Positions 15,366 to 23,526 of a DNA stretch of 64,000 nucleotides are shown piece by piece. The position numbers and the translations under genes are program-made. Numbering within the stretch: position 1 is the stretch's first letter; every line of letters begins with the position of its first letter. Source of the DNA: Burkholderia sp. SRS-W-2-2016 (GTDB lineage Bacteria > Pseudomonadota > Gammaproteobacteria > Burkholderiales > Burkholderiaceae); the NCBI RefSeq assembly GCF_001931485.1, contig NZ_MSDV01000046.1, positions 1 to 64,000 of the forward strand, in the 5' to 3' direction. Below the pieces are notes generated by a model, which saw only the letters and a program-made list of their open reading frames with translations, was not told the DNA's origin and searched no databases.

Positions 15366-15917
15366 TCAGTAGTACGGATAAGGCGAATACATGACCGGCG
15401 GCGGCGGCGCGTAATAAGGCCGGGGCGCGACGTACACCGGCTGCGGCGCGTAATACGGCTGCGGTTGCGCAATGGTGTCGCCCTTCGAGGTCATACACTG
15501 CGCGTAGGCCGCATCGTATTGCGCCTGCAGGCCGGAGGCCGAGTATTGGGCGCCATTCGCACCGTTCGCGCCACCGATCAGCAAACCGCTGCCCGCGCCG
15601 ATCGCCGCACCCGCCCCCGCATTGCCCGCTGCCGCACCGAGCAGCGCGCCAATTGCCGCGCCGCCGAGCGTGCCAAGCGCCGCGCTGTTCACACTGTTCG
15701 TCGTGGCGGCCTGGGCGGCGCCGGACGAATTGGTCGAGTGGTTCGCGTAATCGCGACACTCGTAGTCGTGCTGCTGGAACTGGCTGAGCGGCTCGCCGCG
15801 GTACGGCATCGCGACCACGCTCGGGCCGCTCGGCGGCACCACCGCGCAACCGCCGAGTGCGAGCGCGACAACGGCGACGGGAACAGCGAGGCGAAGCGGT
15901 TTATTGCTGGAAATCAT
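15366..15917 (-). CDS. Glycine-zipper lipoprotein
   Basis: The 183-residue protein has a lipoprotein signal peptide with lipobox LALGGC (lipidated Cys near residue 23). A glycine-zipper segment follows (about 80-120, GTLGGAAIGALLGAAAG and GAGAAIGAGSGLLIGG), and the C-terminus is Pro/Tyr-rich (YYAPQPVYVAPRPYYAP). Such proteins sit at the outer membrane, where the zipper may insert into lipid or self-assemble; the precise role is unknown. Two further cysteines (in HDYECRDYAN and YAQCMTSKG) could form a disulfide. The ATG at 15917 directly precedes the signal peptide; a TTG 30 nt upstream is possible. Confidence 0.8.
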   Translation of the reverse strand: MISSNKPLRLAVPVAVVALALGGCAVVPPSGPSVVAMPYRGEPLSQFQQHDYECRDYANHSTNSSGAAQAATTNSVNSAALGTLGGAAIGALLGAAAGNAGAGAAIGAGSGLLIGGANGANGAQYSASGLQAQYDAAYAQCMTSKGDTIAQPQPYYAPQPVYVAPRPYYAPPPPVMYSPYPYY

Positions 15918-16250
15918 GGTAGTGCACTTCGAAGGATTGGAATTCAAACGTTAGGCTAATCGCTAAATTCCTTGGTTACCGCTTCGTTACAGAAAGTTTT
16001 TCGCTCACGCATCGTTGCGCGGCCTACGAGGCGAGAAAGCGCGGCGAACCCATGCGCCTGTCTTGCCCAACATGAAAGCAATTAGCAAGCTGACCAAAAC
16101 AGGCGGGCTCGCCCGACCGCTTCGCTCCGCACGCCCACCCACCCGCAGTTACCAACTGTGACAATCTTCTTGCCGCTGGCGGCAAGAAAGATACCCGCAA
16201 CCCACGCGCGCGCAAGCGCCGGCAACGCGTCAGGAAAATAAACGCCCGCC
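15918..16250. other. Intergenic region with dispersed element
   Basis: No gene is seen in this part of the gap between the lipoprotein gene (minus strand) and the sodB terminator. It contains AT-richer DNA next to the lipoprotein gene, probably its promoter, and then the dispersed element and perfect hairpin listed separately. Confidence 0.45.
16109..16188. repeat. Dispersed intergenic element, copy 2, with perfect 10-bp hairpin
   Basis: This copy shares CAGGCGGG, ACCGCTTCGCT and CCAACTGT with 15217-15266. It continues into TTCTTGCCGC (16167-16176), two nt, and GCGGCAAGAA (16179-16188), a perfect 10-bp hairpin without a T-tract. The minus-strand frame through it (GAKRSGEPACFGQLANCF) resembles spurious small proteins sometimes annotated from this kind of element. 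Confidence 0.6.
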
Positions 16251-16285
16251 CAAAAAACAGAAAGCCCTCACAAGGAGGGCTTTCT
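16251..16285 (-). terminator. Intrinsic terminator of sodB
   Basis: Perfect 11-bp arms, 16259-16269 and 16275-16285, with a 5-nt loop. On the minus strand they are followed by GTTTTTTGG. It lies 100 nt after the sodB stop codon. Confidence 0.9.
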
Positions 16286-16384
16286 CATGTTGCTGCCGCA
16301 ATCGATCGCAACCGGCGAAATCAGCTCGAACCAGTCGAACCTCGCGTCATGTCACGATCGCGCGCGGCGCGCGGCAACCGGCTC

Positions 16385-16963
16385 TTACGCGAAGTTCTTC
16401 GCTGCGAAGTCCCAGTTGACGATGTTCCAGTACGCTTCGACGAACTTCGGACGCGCATTGCGGTAGTCGATGTAGTACGCGTGTTCCCACACGTCGATCG
16501 TCAGCAGTGCCTTCGCGTCGGTGGTGAGCGGCGTGGCGGCGTTGCTCGTCGACACGAGGTCGAGCGAACCGTCGGCCTTCTTCACGAGCCATGCCCAGCC
16601 CGAGCCGAACGTGCCGACCGCGGTCTTTGCGAATTCTTCCTTGAACTTGTCGAACGAACCCCACTTGGCGTTGATCGCGTCAGCGAGCGCGCCGGTCGGA
16701 GCGCCGCCACCTTGCGGCGACAGGCTGTTCCAGAAGAACGTGTGGTTCCACACCTGAGCCGAGTTATTGAAGATGCCGCCCGACGACTTCTTGACGATCT
16801 CTTCCAGCGACAGGTTTTCGAATTCCGTGCCCTTGATCAGATTGTTCAGGTTGGTCACATAGGTCTGGTGATGCTTGCCGTAGTGAAACTCGAGCGTCTC
16901 TTCCGACATGTGCGGTGCGAGCGCGTTTTTCGCGAACGGCAGCGGCGGGAGCGTATGTTCCAT
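16385..16963 (-). CDS. sodB: Superoxide dismutase [Fe]
   Basis: A 192-residue cytoplasmic enzyme that converts superoxide to hydrogen peroxide and oxygen. Metal ligands are present: His in LEFHYGKHHQTY, His in QVWNHTFFW, and Asp and His in DVWEHAYYIDY. The AQVWNHTFFW and GSGWAWLV motifs and the length indicate the iron type. GGAAAG precedes the ATG; the longer frame upstream is not part of the family. It has its own promoter and terminator and so is monocistronic. It lies upstream of xseA on the same strand, as in other Burkholderiaceae. Confidence 0.96.
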   Translation of the reverse strand: MEHTLPPLPFAKNALAPHMSEETLEFHYGKHHQTYVTNLNNLIKGTEFENLSLEEIVKKSSGGIFNNSAQVWNHTFFWNSLSPQGGGAPTGALADAINAKWGSFDKFKEEFAKTAVGTFGSGWAWLVKKADGSLDLVSTSNAATPLTTDAKALLTIDVWEHAYYIDYRNARPKFVEAYWNIVNWDFAAKNFA

Positions 16964-17023
16964 GGTGCTTTCCTTCTCTGTATCTGTTGTGGGGAGTCTG
17001 CGGATGACGCTTTCGAGCACTCG

Positions 17024-17052
17024 ATTGTAGGCGAGTTGGAATAACCCCGCAA
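17024..17052 (-). promoter_or_regulatory. Sigma-70-type promoter of sodB
   Basis: On the minus strand TTGCGG, exactly 17 nt, then TACAAT. It would give a leader of about 55 nt before the sodB ATG. Confidence 0.6.
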
Positions 17053-17189
17053 ACCAACGGACTTTATGCCCAGCATGACAAACACGCGGTGCGTAAGGCC
17101 TCCGGAACGGGTGCGCACACCGCGTGCCAAAGCCCCGCGAAGCGCTCGACAACACCCCGCCGAGCCGGCGCCGAATCAGCGGTGAAACG

Positions 17190-18569
17190 TCAGAAAGCGT
17201 CGGTCAGACGGGGTTGCACATCGGCGAGCGCGATGTCGGCCGAGCCGTCGGCGAGGTGCATCGTCAGACGTCGGCCGGGCTTCAGCGACGACGGCGCGCG
17301 AATCGCGCGACCGCTTTGGGCGTCGAGCACCGCCGCATAGCCGCGTTCGAGCGTGCGCTGCGGACTGAGCACTTCGAGCCGCGCGGCCAGCGTGTCGATC
17401 CGCGCGTGCTGACGTTCGTGCTGGCGCAACAACGCCGCATTCAAACGCTGCGCAAGATTGCTCACGCGCGCCTGTTCGGCCGCGAGATCCGGACGCCAGC
17501 GCTGCCAGCGCATCTGCAAGAGCGCGAAGCGGGCCCGCGCATCGCGTACCGGCCGCGCGCCCGCCGATGCGAGCCGCACGCGCAACTGTTGCAGATGCGT
17601 GCGTTGCCGCGCGAGCCGCTCGGCCGGCGACACCAGCCGGCGCGCGAGCCAGTCGAGTTGCTGCGCGCGCCGCTCCATCATGCGGCCGAACGCGCGAGCG
17701 AGCGTCGCGTGCCGGTGATCCAGCTCGCGCAGCAGCATCACGCGCTGCGGACTGACGAGTTCGGCGGCGCCGGTCGGCGTCGGTGCGCGCACGTCGGCGG
17801 CAAAATCGGCAATCGTGAAATCGGTTTCGTGACCGACACCGCTGACCACCGGAATCGCGCTCTCCGCGATCGCGCGCGCGAGCACTTCTTCGTTGAACGC
17901 CCACAGGTCTTCGATCGAACCGCCGCCGCGGCACACGATCAGCACGTCGACTTCGCGCCGCGCGCCGGCCGCCTCGACCATCGCCGCGAGCTTCGCGCTG
18001 ACGCCCGCGCCCTGCACCGGCGCCGGATAAACGATCACCGGAATATGCGGCGCGCGCCGCGACAGCGTGGTCAGCACGTCGCGCAACGCGGCCGCCTGCA
18101 ACGACGTGACGATGCCGATCGCGCGCGGATGCGTAGGCAGCGCGCGCTTGCGCTCGGCGGCAAACAGCCCTTCGGCCTCGAGCTGCGCCTTGAGCCGCAG
18201 AAACGCTTCGTACAGACGGCCCTGGCCGGTGCGGCGCACCGCTTCGACATTCAGTTGCAGTTCGCCGCGCGGTTCGTACATCGTGACGAGCGCGCGCACT
18301 TCGATGCGGTCGCCTTCGCGCGGCGTGAATTCCGCGTATTGCGCGCGGCCGCGAAACATCACGCAGCGCATCTGCGCCTGGGCGTCCTTGATCGAGAAAT
18401 ACCAGTGACCGCTCGCGGCACGCGTGAAATTTGACACTTCGCCGGCCACCCAGACGAGCGGAAACGAGCGTTCGAGCATCGAGCCGATCGCGCGATTGAG
18501 CGCGGAAACGGGAACGACGACCTCACCGCCGGGCGTCGCCGGCGAAGCAAAGGGGCTTTCGGGATTCAT
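17190..18569 (-). CDS. xseA: Exodeoxyribonuclease VII large subunit
   Basis: The 459-residue protein, with the XseB small subunit, degrades single-stranded DNA in both directions. The N-terminal OB-fold (about 15-110, FPLVWVAGEVSNFTRAASGH, then WYFSIKDAQAQMRCVMF) binds DNA. The catalytic core (about 125-330) has VCRGGGSIEDLWAFNEE and IPVVSGVGHETDFTIADF. A coiled-coil tail follows. Length and motifs are normal for the family. xseB is not in the window and usually lies elsewhere in this group. The gene is monocistronic or weakly linked to sodB downstream. Confidence 0.96.
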   Translation of the reverse strand: MNPESPFASPATPGGEVVVPVSALNRAIGSMLERSFPLVWVAGEVSNFTRAASGHWYFSIKDAQAQMRCVMFRGRAQYAEFTPREGDRIEVRALVTMYEPRGELQLNVEAVRRTGQGRLYEAFLRLKAQLEAEGLFAAERKRALPTHPRAIGIVTSLQAAALRDVLTTLSRRAPHIPVIVYPAPVQGAGVSAKLAAMVEAAGARREVDVLIVCRGGGSIEDLWAFNEEVLARAIAESAIPVVSGVGHETDFTIADFAADVRAPTPTGAAELVSPQRVMLLRELDHRHATLARAFGRMMERRAQQLDWLARRLVSPAERLARQRTHLQQLRVRLASAGARPVRDARARFALLQMRWQRWRPDLAAEQARVSNLAQRLNAALLRQHERQHARIDTLAARLEVLSPQRTLERGYAAVLDAQSGRAIRAPSSLKPGRRLTMHLADGSADIALADVQPRLTDAF

Positions 18570-19213
18570 GCGAGGAATAAATTGAACTGGCCGGACAGAC
18601 GATAGACCGACCGGCCAGCGGCGTCCAGCGTGATCGCAGAACTGTTAAAAGTGTCCACATGGCGGGAACCGCCTGACGAATTACGCCAGAGCCTAAATCA
18701 ACGCGCGAGAATTTAGGGCATGCCTTTGATTTATATGGCGTTTATAACTTTGCGAGGCGGCTCGGCACCGACCCGGAGGCGGCGCGGCGGCGCTTCCCGG
18801 CGATCGGAAGGCCGGTTCTCCACAAAGTTATCCACAGACTGTGGGCAACCGCACATAGCGTCGGCCGGCGTGCGGCGCACCGCGGGTGTCTTGCCGGGCG
18901 GGCCGCCGCCGCGCTAGAGTGGCGGGTTCGACGGCATGCACAAGCGTGCCCGCCAGCGTGTGCCGGGTGGCCGCGCCGGCGCATCGAGCAACACATGGCC
19001 CCGGCGCCCGCCTGTCACCGAACCGGCCAGACGCGCGCTGAAGCAACCGGCCGACCGGCGCGAGCCGCGCCGGTCTCGCGTCGACCCGCCGCAACTTTCG
19101 AATGTCCGGAGAACCGTGTTGATGCAGATCCCGCGTATCGCACACGACACCTTCACGCCGCCGCTTCGCCCGCATCCGGCGAACCGCGCGCAGGCTGCCA
19201 CCGCGGCCCGCCC
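18570..19213. other. Long gap between divergent xseA and lpxK
   Basis: No convincing gene is seen in 644 nt. It holds small inverted repeats (GGCGG/CCGCC at 18661-18673; CCTAAAT/ATTTAGG at 18692-18717), an AT-rich patch around 18720-18750, and a DnaA-box-like 9-mer. The open frame leading into lpxK from 18995 lacks a recognisable domain. In related genomes exbB and exbD are, as I recall, found here; no trace of either was recognised. Confidence 0.5.
18828..18836 (+). promoter_or_regulatory. Perfect DnaA-box 9-mer
   Basis: TTATCCACA matches the strong DnaA-box consensus. It is single, with no AT-rich unwinding array or dnaA/dnaN neighbours, so it is not an origin. It may be a DnaA-responsive site or chance. 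Confidence 0.5.
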
Positions 19214-20230
19214 ATGAGCGAACTCAAGCACCGTCTCGAAGCGCGCCTCGCGCGCGAATGGCAACAGCGCGGCCAGCTCGCATGGGCGCTGACGCCGCTC
19301 GCCTGCGTGTTCGGCGCGGTCGCGGCCGCGCGCCGCGCCGCCTTTTCGTTCGGCTGGCTGAAGTCGGTTCGCATCGGCGTGCCGGTCGTGGTGGTCGGCA
19401 ACGTGACCGTCGGCGGCACCGGCAAGACGCCGACCGTGATCGCGCTCGTCGAAGCGTTGCGCGCCGCCGGCTTCACGCCGGGAGTCGTGTCGCGCGGCTA
19501 TGGCGCGCGGGTCAGCACGCCGACCGCGGTGACGCCGGGCTCGTCGGCCCGCGTCGGCGGCGACGAGCCGTTGCTGATCGCGCGCCGCACCGGTGCGCCG
19601 GTGTGGGTCTGCCCGGACCGCGTGGCCGCCGCGCTGGCGCTGTGCGCCGCGCATCGCGACGTCGACGTGATCGTCAGCGACGACGGCCTGCAACACTACC
19701 GTCTCGCGCGCGAGGTCGAGCTGGTCGTATTCGATCACCGGCTCGGCGGCAACGGCTTCCTGCTGCCGGCCGGACCGCTGCGCGAGCCGCTGTCGCGCCG
19801 CCGCGACGCGACGCTGATCAACGATCCGTATGCGCGCACGCTGCCCGCGTGGCCGAACACCTTCGCGCTGCAACTCGCGCCCGGCGACGCGTGGCATCTC
19901 GACAATCCGGCGCTGCGTCGCCCGCTCGCGCAGTTCGCCGGGCAGCGGGTGCTGGCCGCTGCCGGCATCGGCGCGCCGGAGCGCTTTTTCGCGACACTGC
20001 GCGCGGCCGGCCTCGCGCCCGAGACTCGCGCGCTGCCCGATCACTACGCGTTCGAGCGCAATCCGTTCACCGAGATCGACGCCGACGCGATCCTGATAAC
20101 CGAAAAGGATGCGGTAAAATTGGGGTCCTGGCACGACGCGCGCATCTGGGTTGTCCCGGTCGAAGCCGCGCTCGATCATCGCCTCACTGCATTAGTTGTG
20201 GAGAAAGTCCGTGGACGCTCGCCTGCTTGA
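19214..20230 (+). CDS. lpxK: Tetraacyldisaccharide 4'-kinase
   Basis: The 338-residue inner-membrane-associated kinase phosphorylates the 4' position of the lipid A precursor disaccharide, the sixth step of the Raetz pathway. It has an N-terminal hydrophobic segment (about 20-45), the P-loop GNVTVGGTGKTPTVIAL, RGYGARV, and DDGLQHY. ATG 19214 opens the conserved MSELKHRLEARL start; upstream sequence is low-complexity. The 3' end overlaps the Trm112-like gene by 20 nt, and kdsB follows, so these LPS-related genes likely share a transcript. Confidence 0.95.
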   Translation: MSELKHRLEARLAREWQQRGQLAWALTPLACVFGAVAAARRAAFSFGWLKSVRIGVPVVVVGNVTVGGTGKTPTVIALVEALRAAGFTPGVVSRGYGARVSTPTAVTPGSSARVGGDEPLLIARRTGAPVWVCPDRVAAALALCAAHRDVDVIVSDDGLQHYRLAREVELVVFDHRLGGNGFLLPAGPLREPLSRRRDATLINDPYARTLPAWPNTFALQLAPGDAWHLDNPALRRPLAQFAGQRVLAAAGIGAPERFFATLRAAGLAPETRALPDHYAFERNPFTEIDADAILITEKDAVKLGSWHDARIWVVPVEAALDHRLTALVVEKVRGRSPA

Positions 20231-20414
20231 AATTCTCGTCTGCCCGATCTGCAAGGGCCCGCTCAGCTACGACCGCGCCGCGCAGGAACTGATCTGCAAC
20301 GCGGACAAACTCGCTTATCCGATTCGCGACGGCATCCCCGTGATGCTGGTCGACGAAGCACGGCAAACGGTCGAAGGCACGCCGGTCGATCTGAATCCGG
20401 GCTCGGTCGCCTGA
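20211..20414 (+). CDS. Trm112-family small zinc-ribbon-like protein
   Basis: A 67-residue protein of the Trm112/UPF0434 family: LLEILVCPICKGPL, then ELICNADKLAYPIRDGIPVML. Eukaryotic Trm112 activates methyltransferases; the bacterial role is not settled. A GTG start at 20211 is chosen because GGAGAAAG lies 7 nt upstream, inside the end of lpxK. Position between lpxK and kdsB is conserved in beta-proteobacteria. Only the CPIC pair and one more Cys are present, so zinc binding is uncertain. Confidence 0.88.
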   Translation: MDARLLEILVCPICKGPLSYDRAAQELICNADKLAYPIRDGIPVMLVDEARQTVEGTPVDLNPGSVA

Positions 20415-20462
20415 CGCGCGGCGCTTGTCGCGCACGCGTTGCGTTGCGGTACGCGGCGTCGC

Positions 20463-20483
20463 GCTGAAGCTGAAGCTGAAGCT
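20463..20483. repeat. GCTGAA hexanucleotide repeat
   Basis: Three perfect GCTGAA units plus a partial one lie in the 200-nt gap before kdsB. No further structure was recognised there. Confidence 0.8.
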
Positions 20484-20616
20484 AAGTGCCACTGCCCGCC
20501 GCGCCGATCCCCTTCCTTCCGCGTTGTTTGCGTTGCCGGTATTAATCTGAATTCGCGTACGCGCCGCCCGCGCGACCGCTTTCCGCCTCGCCCCTATCGC
20601 CGCCGTCCCTGCTCCG

Positions 20617-21411
20617 ATGACCCACTCCGCCACGCCTCCGTTTATCGCCGTCGTACCGGCCCGCCTCGCGTCGACGCGTCTGCCCAACAAGCCGCTCGCG
20701 GACATCGGCGGCAAGCCGATGGTCGTGCGCGTCGCCGAGCGTGCGCGCGAATCGGGCGCGCAGCAGGTGCTGGTCGCCTCCGACTCGCAGGAAGTACTCG
20801 ATGCCGCGCACGACCACGGCTTCGACGCCGTGCTCACGCGCGCTGATCATCCGTCGGGCACCGACCGGCTCGCGGAAGTCGCGACGCGCTTCGGCTGGAG
20901 CGACGACACGATCGTCGTCAACGTGCAGGGTGACGAGCCGCTGATCGATCCGGCGCTGGTGCGCGGAGTCGCCGGGCATCTCGCGGCCACCAGCGGCTGC
21001 GCAATCGCAACCGCCGCGCATCCGATCACCGACCCGGCCGAAATTTTCAATCCGAACGTCGTCAAGGTCGTGCCCGATGCACGCGGCGTCGCGCTGTACT
21101 TTTCGCGCGCGCCGATCCCGTGGGCACGCGACGCGTATCAGCCGCACTGGCCCAACGTCGCAGCGCTGCCGACGCCGCCTGCACCCGCCGTCGTGTACCG
21201 GCATATCGGCCTGTATGCGTATCGCGCGAAATTCCTGCGCAGCTACCCGAGCCTCGCGATCTCGCCCATCGAGCAGGTCGAAGCGCTCGAGCAGTTGCGC
21301 GCGATGTGGCATGGCGAACGCATCGCGGTACTCGTCACGCATGACGTGCCGCTGCCCGGTGTCGATACCCCCGCCGATCTCGCGCGCGTACGGGCTTTAT
21401 TCGGGTCTTGA
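20617..21411 (+). CDS. kdsB: 3-deoxy-manno-octulosonate cytidylyltransferase
   Basis: The 264-residue cytoplasmic enzyme activates Kdo with CTP to CMP-Kdo for LPS inner-core synthesis. The nucleotide-binding start PARLASTRLPNKPL, the HPSGTDRLAEV motif, VNVQGDEPLI, and the C-terminal GVDTPADLARVRAL are all typical. Length matches the family. It follows lpxK and the Trm112-like gene on the same strand, with a gap of about 200 nt that may hold its own promoter. Confidence 0.96.
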   Translation: MTHSATPPFIAVVPARLASTRLPNKPLADIGGKPMVVRVAERARESGAQQVLVASDSQEVLDAAHDHGFDAVLTRADHPSGTDRLAEVATRFGWSDDTIVVNVQGDEPLIDPALVRGVAGHLAATSGCAIATAAHPITDPAEIFNPNVVKVVPDARGVALYFSRAPIPWARDAYQPHWPNVAALPTPPAPAVVYRHIGLYAYRAKFLRSYPSLAISPIEQVEALEQLRAMWHGERIAVLVTHDVPLPGVDTPADLARVRALFGS

Positions 21412-21623
21412 GCGCCGGAAGGCATGGCATAATCGGACGGTTGTGCGCGCCTCCCATAATGTGTGACATCCAGGTTGATTCCGGTCGCGCCATTGCAACC
21501 TCGCAGCGCCGTCCTGCTGGACGTGCAGCGCGAGACAGACAATGGCAACCGATACGGACCCTGTGAGCATCGCCGGGAGCACGCCGCGCCAACAAAGAAT
21601 TCACATAGATCTGGAGATATCAC

Positions 21624-22289
21624 ATGCGTTTGATCCTGTTGGGTGCACCGGGCGCGGGCAAGGGCACTCAGGCAAACTTCATCAAGGAAAAATTCGGCAT
21701 TCCGCAGATTTCCACCGGCGACATGCTGCGCGCGGCCGTCAAGGCAGGCACGCCGCTCGGCCTCGAAGCGAAGCGCTTCATGGATGCGGGCGAGCTCGTC
21801 ACCGACGAACTGATCATCAATCTCGTCAAGGAACGTCTGCAGCAGCCGGACTGCGCGAACGGCTATCTGTTCGACGGCTTCCCGCGCACCATTCCGCAAG
21901 CGGAAGCGATGAAGCAGGCCGGCGTCGCGATCGACTACGTGCTCGAAATCGACGTGCCGTTCGACGAGATCATCGTGCGTATGAGCGGCCGTCGCTCGCA
22001 CCCCGCTTCGGGCCGCACCTATCACGTGACGTTCAATCCGCCGAAGGTCGAAGGTGTCGACGACGTGACCGGCGAGCCGCTGATCCAGCGCGACGACGAC
22101 AAGGAAGAGACGGTCAAGAAGCGCCTCGAAGTGTACGAATCGCAGACCAAGCCGCTGATCGAGTACTACAACGGCTGGGCGAAGAACGGCGATGCATCGA
22201 CATCGTTGAAGGCGCCGGAATACCGCCGCATCTCGGGCCTCGGCAGTGTCGACGACATCCGTGCCCGCGCGTTCGACGCACTGAAGTAA
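21624..22289 (+). CDS. adk: Adenylate kinase
   Basis: The 221-residue enzyme interconverts ATP plus AMP with two ADP. The Walker A motif is GAPGAGKGTQANFI, the AMP-binding part contains STGDMLRAAV and DGFPRTIPQAEAM, and the long LID (about 125-160, GRRSHPASGRTYHVTFNPP) is of the non-zinc type. CTGGAGAT lies upstream of the ATG. A strong terminator follows, so the transcript ends here. Confidence 0.97.
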   Translation: MRLILLGAPGAGKGTQANFIKEKFGIPQISTGDMLRAAVKAGTPLGLEAKRFMDAGELVTDELIINLVKERLQQPDCANGYLFDGFPRTIPQAEAMKQAGVAIDYVLEIDVPFDEIIVRMSGRRSHPASGRTYHVTFNPPKVEGVDDVTGEPLIQRDDDKEETVKKRLEVYESQTKPLIEYYNGWAKNGDASTSLKAPEYRRISGLGSVDDIRARAFDALK

Positions 22290-22314
22290 GCGTCAGCCGC
22301 TGTTTGCATTCGAT

Positions 22315-22344
22315 AAAAAACCCGCCCACGTTGGCGGGTTTTTT
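22315..22344 (+). terminator. Intrinsic terminator of adk
   Basis: AAAAAACCCGCC, a 6-nt loop, then GGCGGGTTTTTT. The stem is GC-rich and ends in a T-run, 25 nt after the adk stop. Confidence 0.93.
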
Positions 22345-22584
22345 ATTGGCGCCGCGGCGCGGTGGATCTCGGCAGGCCGTGTGCAATACGCGATTCGAAG
22401 CGGTTTCATCAGGAGAATAGTTAGTTTTCCGTAGCGCTTCGAACAGCCGCCTCCGCCAGCGCGGCTACGCGTTGCCCTACTGCCCGCGTCGCTTTCCGCG
22501 TTGCAGCATAGCCGCTACAATCGATCGAGCGTCGACGCGGCTTCGATCGACACAGCACTGAACAACCGTAGCAAAGGAGAAGAC

Positions 22585-23343
22585 ATGGAGATTCGTGACA
22601 ACGTGTTCCTGATCACCGGCGGTGCATCGGGTCTGGGCGCGGCAACCGCGCGCCTGCTGGTCGAGAACGGCGGCAAGGTCGTGCTCGCCGACCTGAATCT
22701 GGACGCCGGCGAAGCGCTCGCGAAGGAACTCGGCGGCGTGTTCGTCAAATGCGACGTGAGCCGCGAAGAAGACGCGCTCAACGCCGTCGCAGCCGCGACG
22801 AAACTCGGCACGCTGCGTGGCCTCGTCAATTGCGCGGGCGTCGCGCCGGCCGCGAAGACGGTCGGCAAGGACGGACCGCATGCGCTCGACCTGTTCACGC
22901 GCACGATTTCGATCAATCTGATCGGCACGTTCAACATGATCCGGCTCGCCGCCGCGGAAATGTCGAAGAACCAGCCGAACGCGAATGGCGAGCGCGGCGT
23001 GATCATCAACACCGCGTCGGTCGCCGCTTACGACGGCCAGATTGGCCAGGCGGCCTACTCGGCGTCGAAGGGCGGCGTGGTCGGCATGACGCTGCCGATC
23101 GCCCGCGACCTGTCACGCAACGCGATCCGCGTGATGACGATCGCCCCCGGCATCTTCGAAACGCCGATGCTGCTCGGCATGCCGCAGGAAGTGCAGGACG
23201 CGCTCGGCGCGATGGTGCCGTTCCCGCCGCGCCTCGGCAAACCGGCCGAGTATGCGATGCTGGCCAAGCAGATTTTCGATAACCCGATGCTCAACGGCGA
23301 AGTGATCCGTCTCGACGGCGCGATCCGGATGCAGCCGAAGTAA
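22585..23343 (+). CDS. SDR dehydrogenase, 3-hydroxyacyl-CoA dehydrogenase type 2-like
   Basis: The 252-residue classical short-chain dehydrogenase has the NAD motif TGGASGLGAATA, Asp in VVLADLN (NAD preference), NCAGVAP, and a catalytic Ser-Tyr-Lys (NTASVAAYDG, then AAYSASKGG). The tail PGIFETPMLLGMPQEV and FPPRLGKPAEYAMLAKQI resembles HSD17B10-type 3-hydroxyacyl-CoA dehydrogenases of fatty acid or branched amino acid breakdown. AAAGGAGA precedes the ATG. It stands alone between terminators, so its pathway is inferred only from family resemblance. Confidence 0.88.
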   Translation: MEIRDNVFLITGGASGLGAATARLLVENGGKVVLADLNLDAGEALAKELGGVFVKCDVSREEDALNAVAAATKLGTLRGLVNCAGVAPAAKTVGKDGPHALDLFTRTISINLIGTFNMIRLAAAEMSKNQPNANGERGVIINTASVAAYDGQIGQAAYSASKGGVVGMTLPIARDLSRNAIRVMTIAPGIFETPMLLGMPQEVQDALGAMVPFPPRLGKPAEYAMLAKQIFDNPMLNGEVIRLDGAIRMQPK

Positions 23344-23440
23344 GGAGCGTTCGAGCGCTTGCCGCGCATGCCGCTTCGCGCGGCGTGCAATGCGAAGACG
23401 CAAGGCGCAAGACGCAACGCGCGACAGAATCGGTCGGCAA

Positions 23441-23484
23441 CAAAAAACGCCTGCACATGGAAAGCATGTGCAGGCGTTGTCTTT
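23441..23484. terminator. Strong bidirectional terminator
   Basis: Perfect 14-bp arms, 23446-23459 and 23465-23478, with a 5-nt loop. GTCTTTT follows on the plus strand and a T-run on the minus strand. It separates the convergent SDR and sirB1-like genes. Confidence 0.93.
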
Positions 23485-23526
23485 TGTGCAGCCGCGAATG
23501 GCGCTTATGCGGATAAAGCTCGCGCC

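Noticed and set aside
18828..18836. DnaA box as a replication origin
   Set aside because: Only one 9-mer, with no dnaA or dnaN gene and no AT-rich repeat array beside it.
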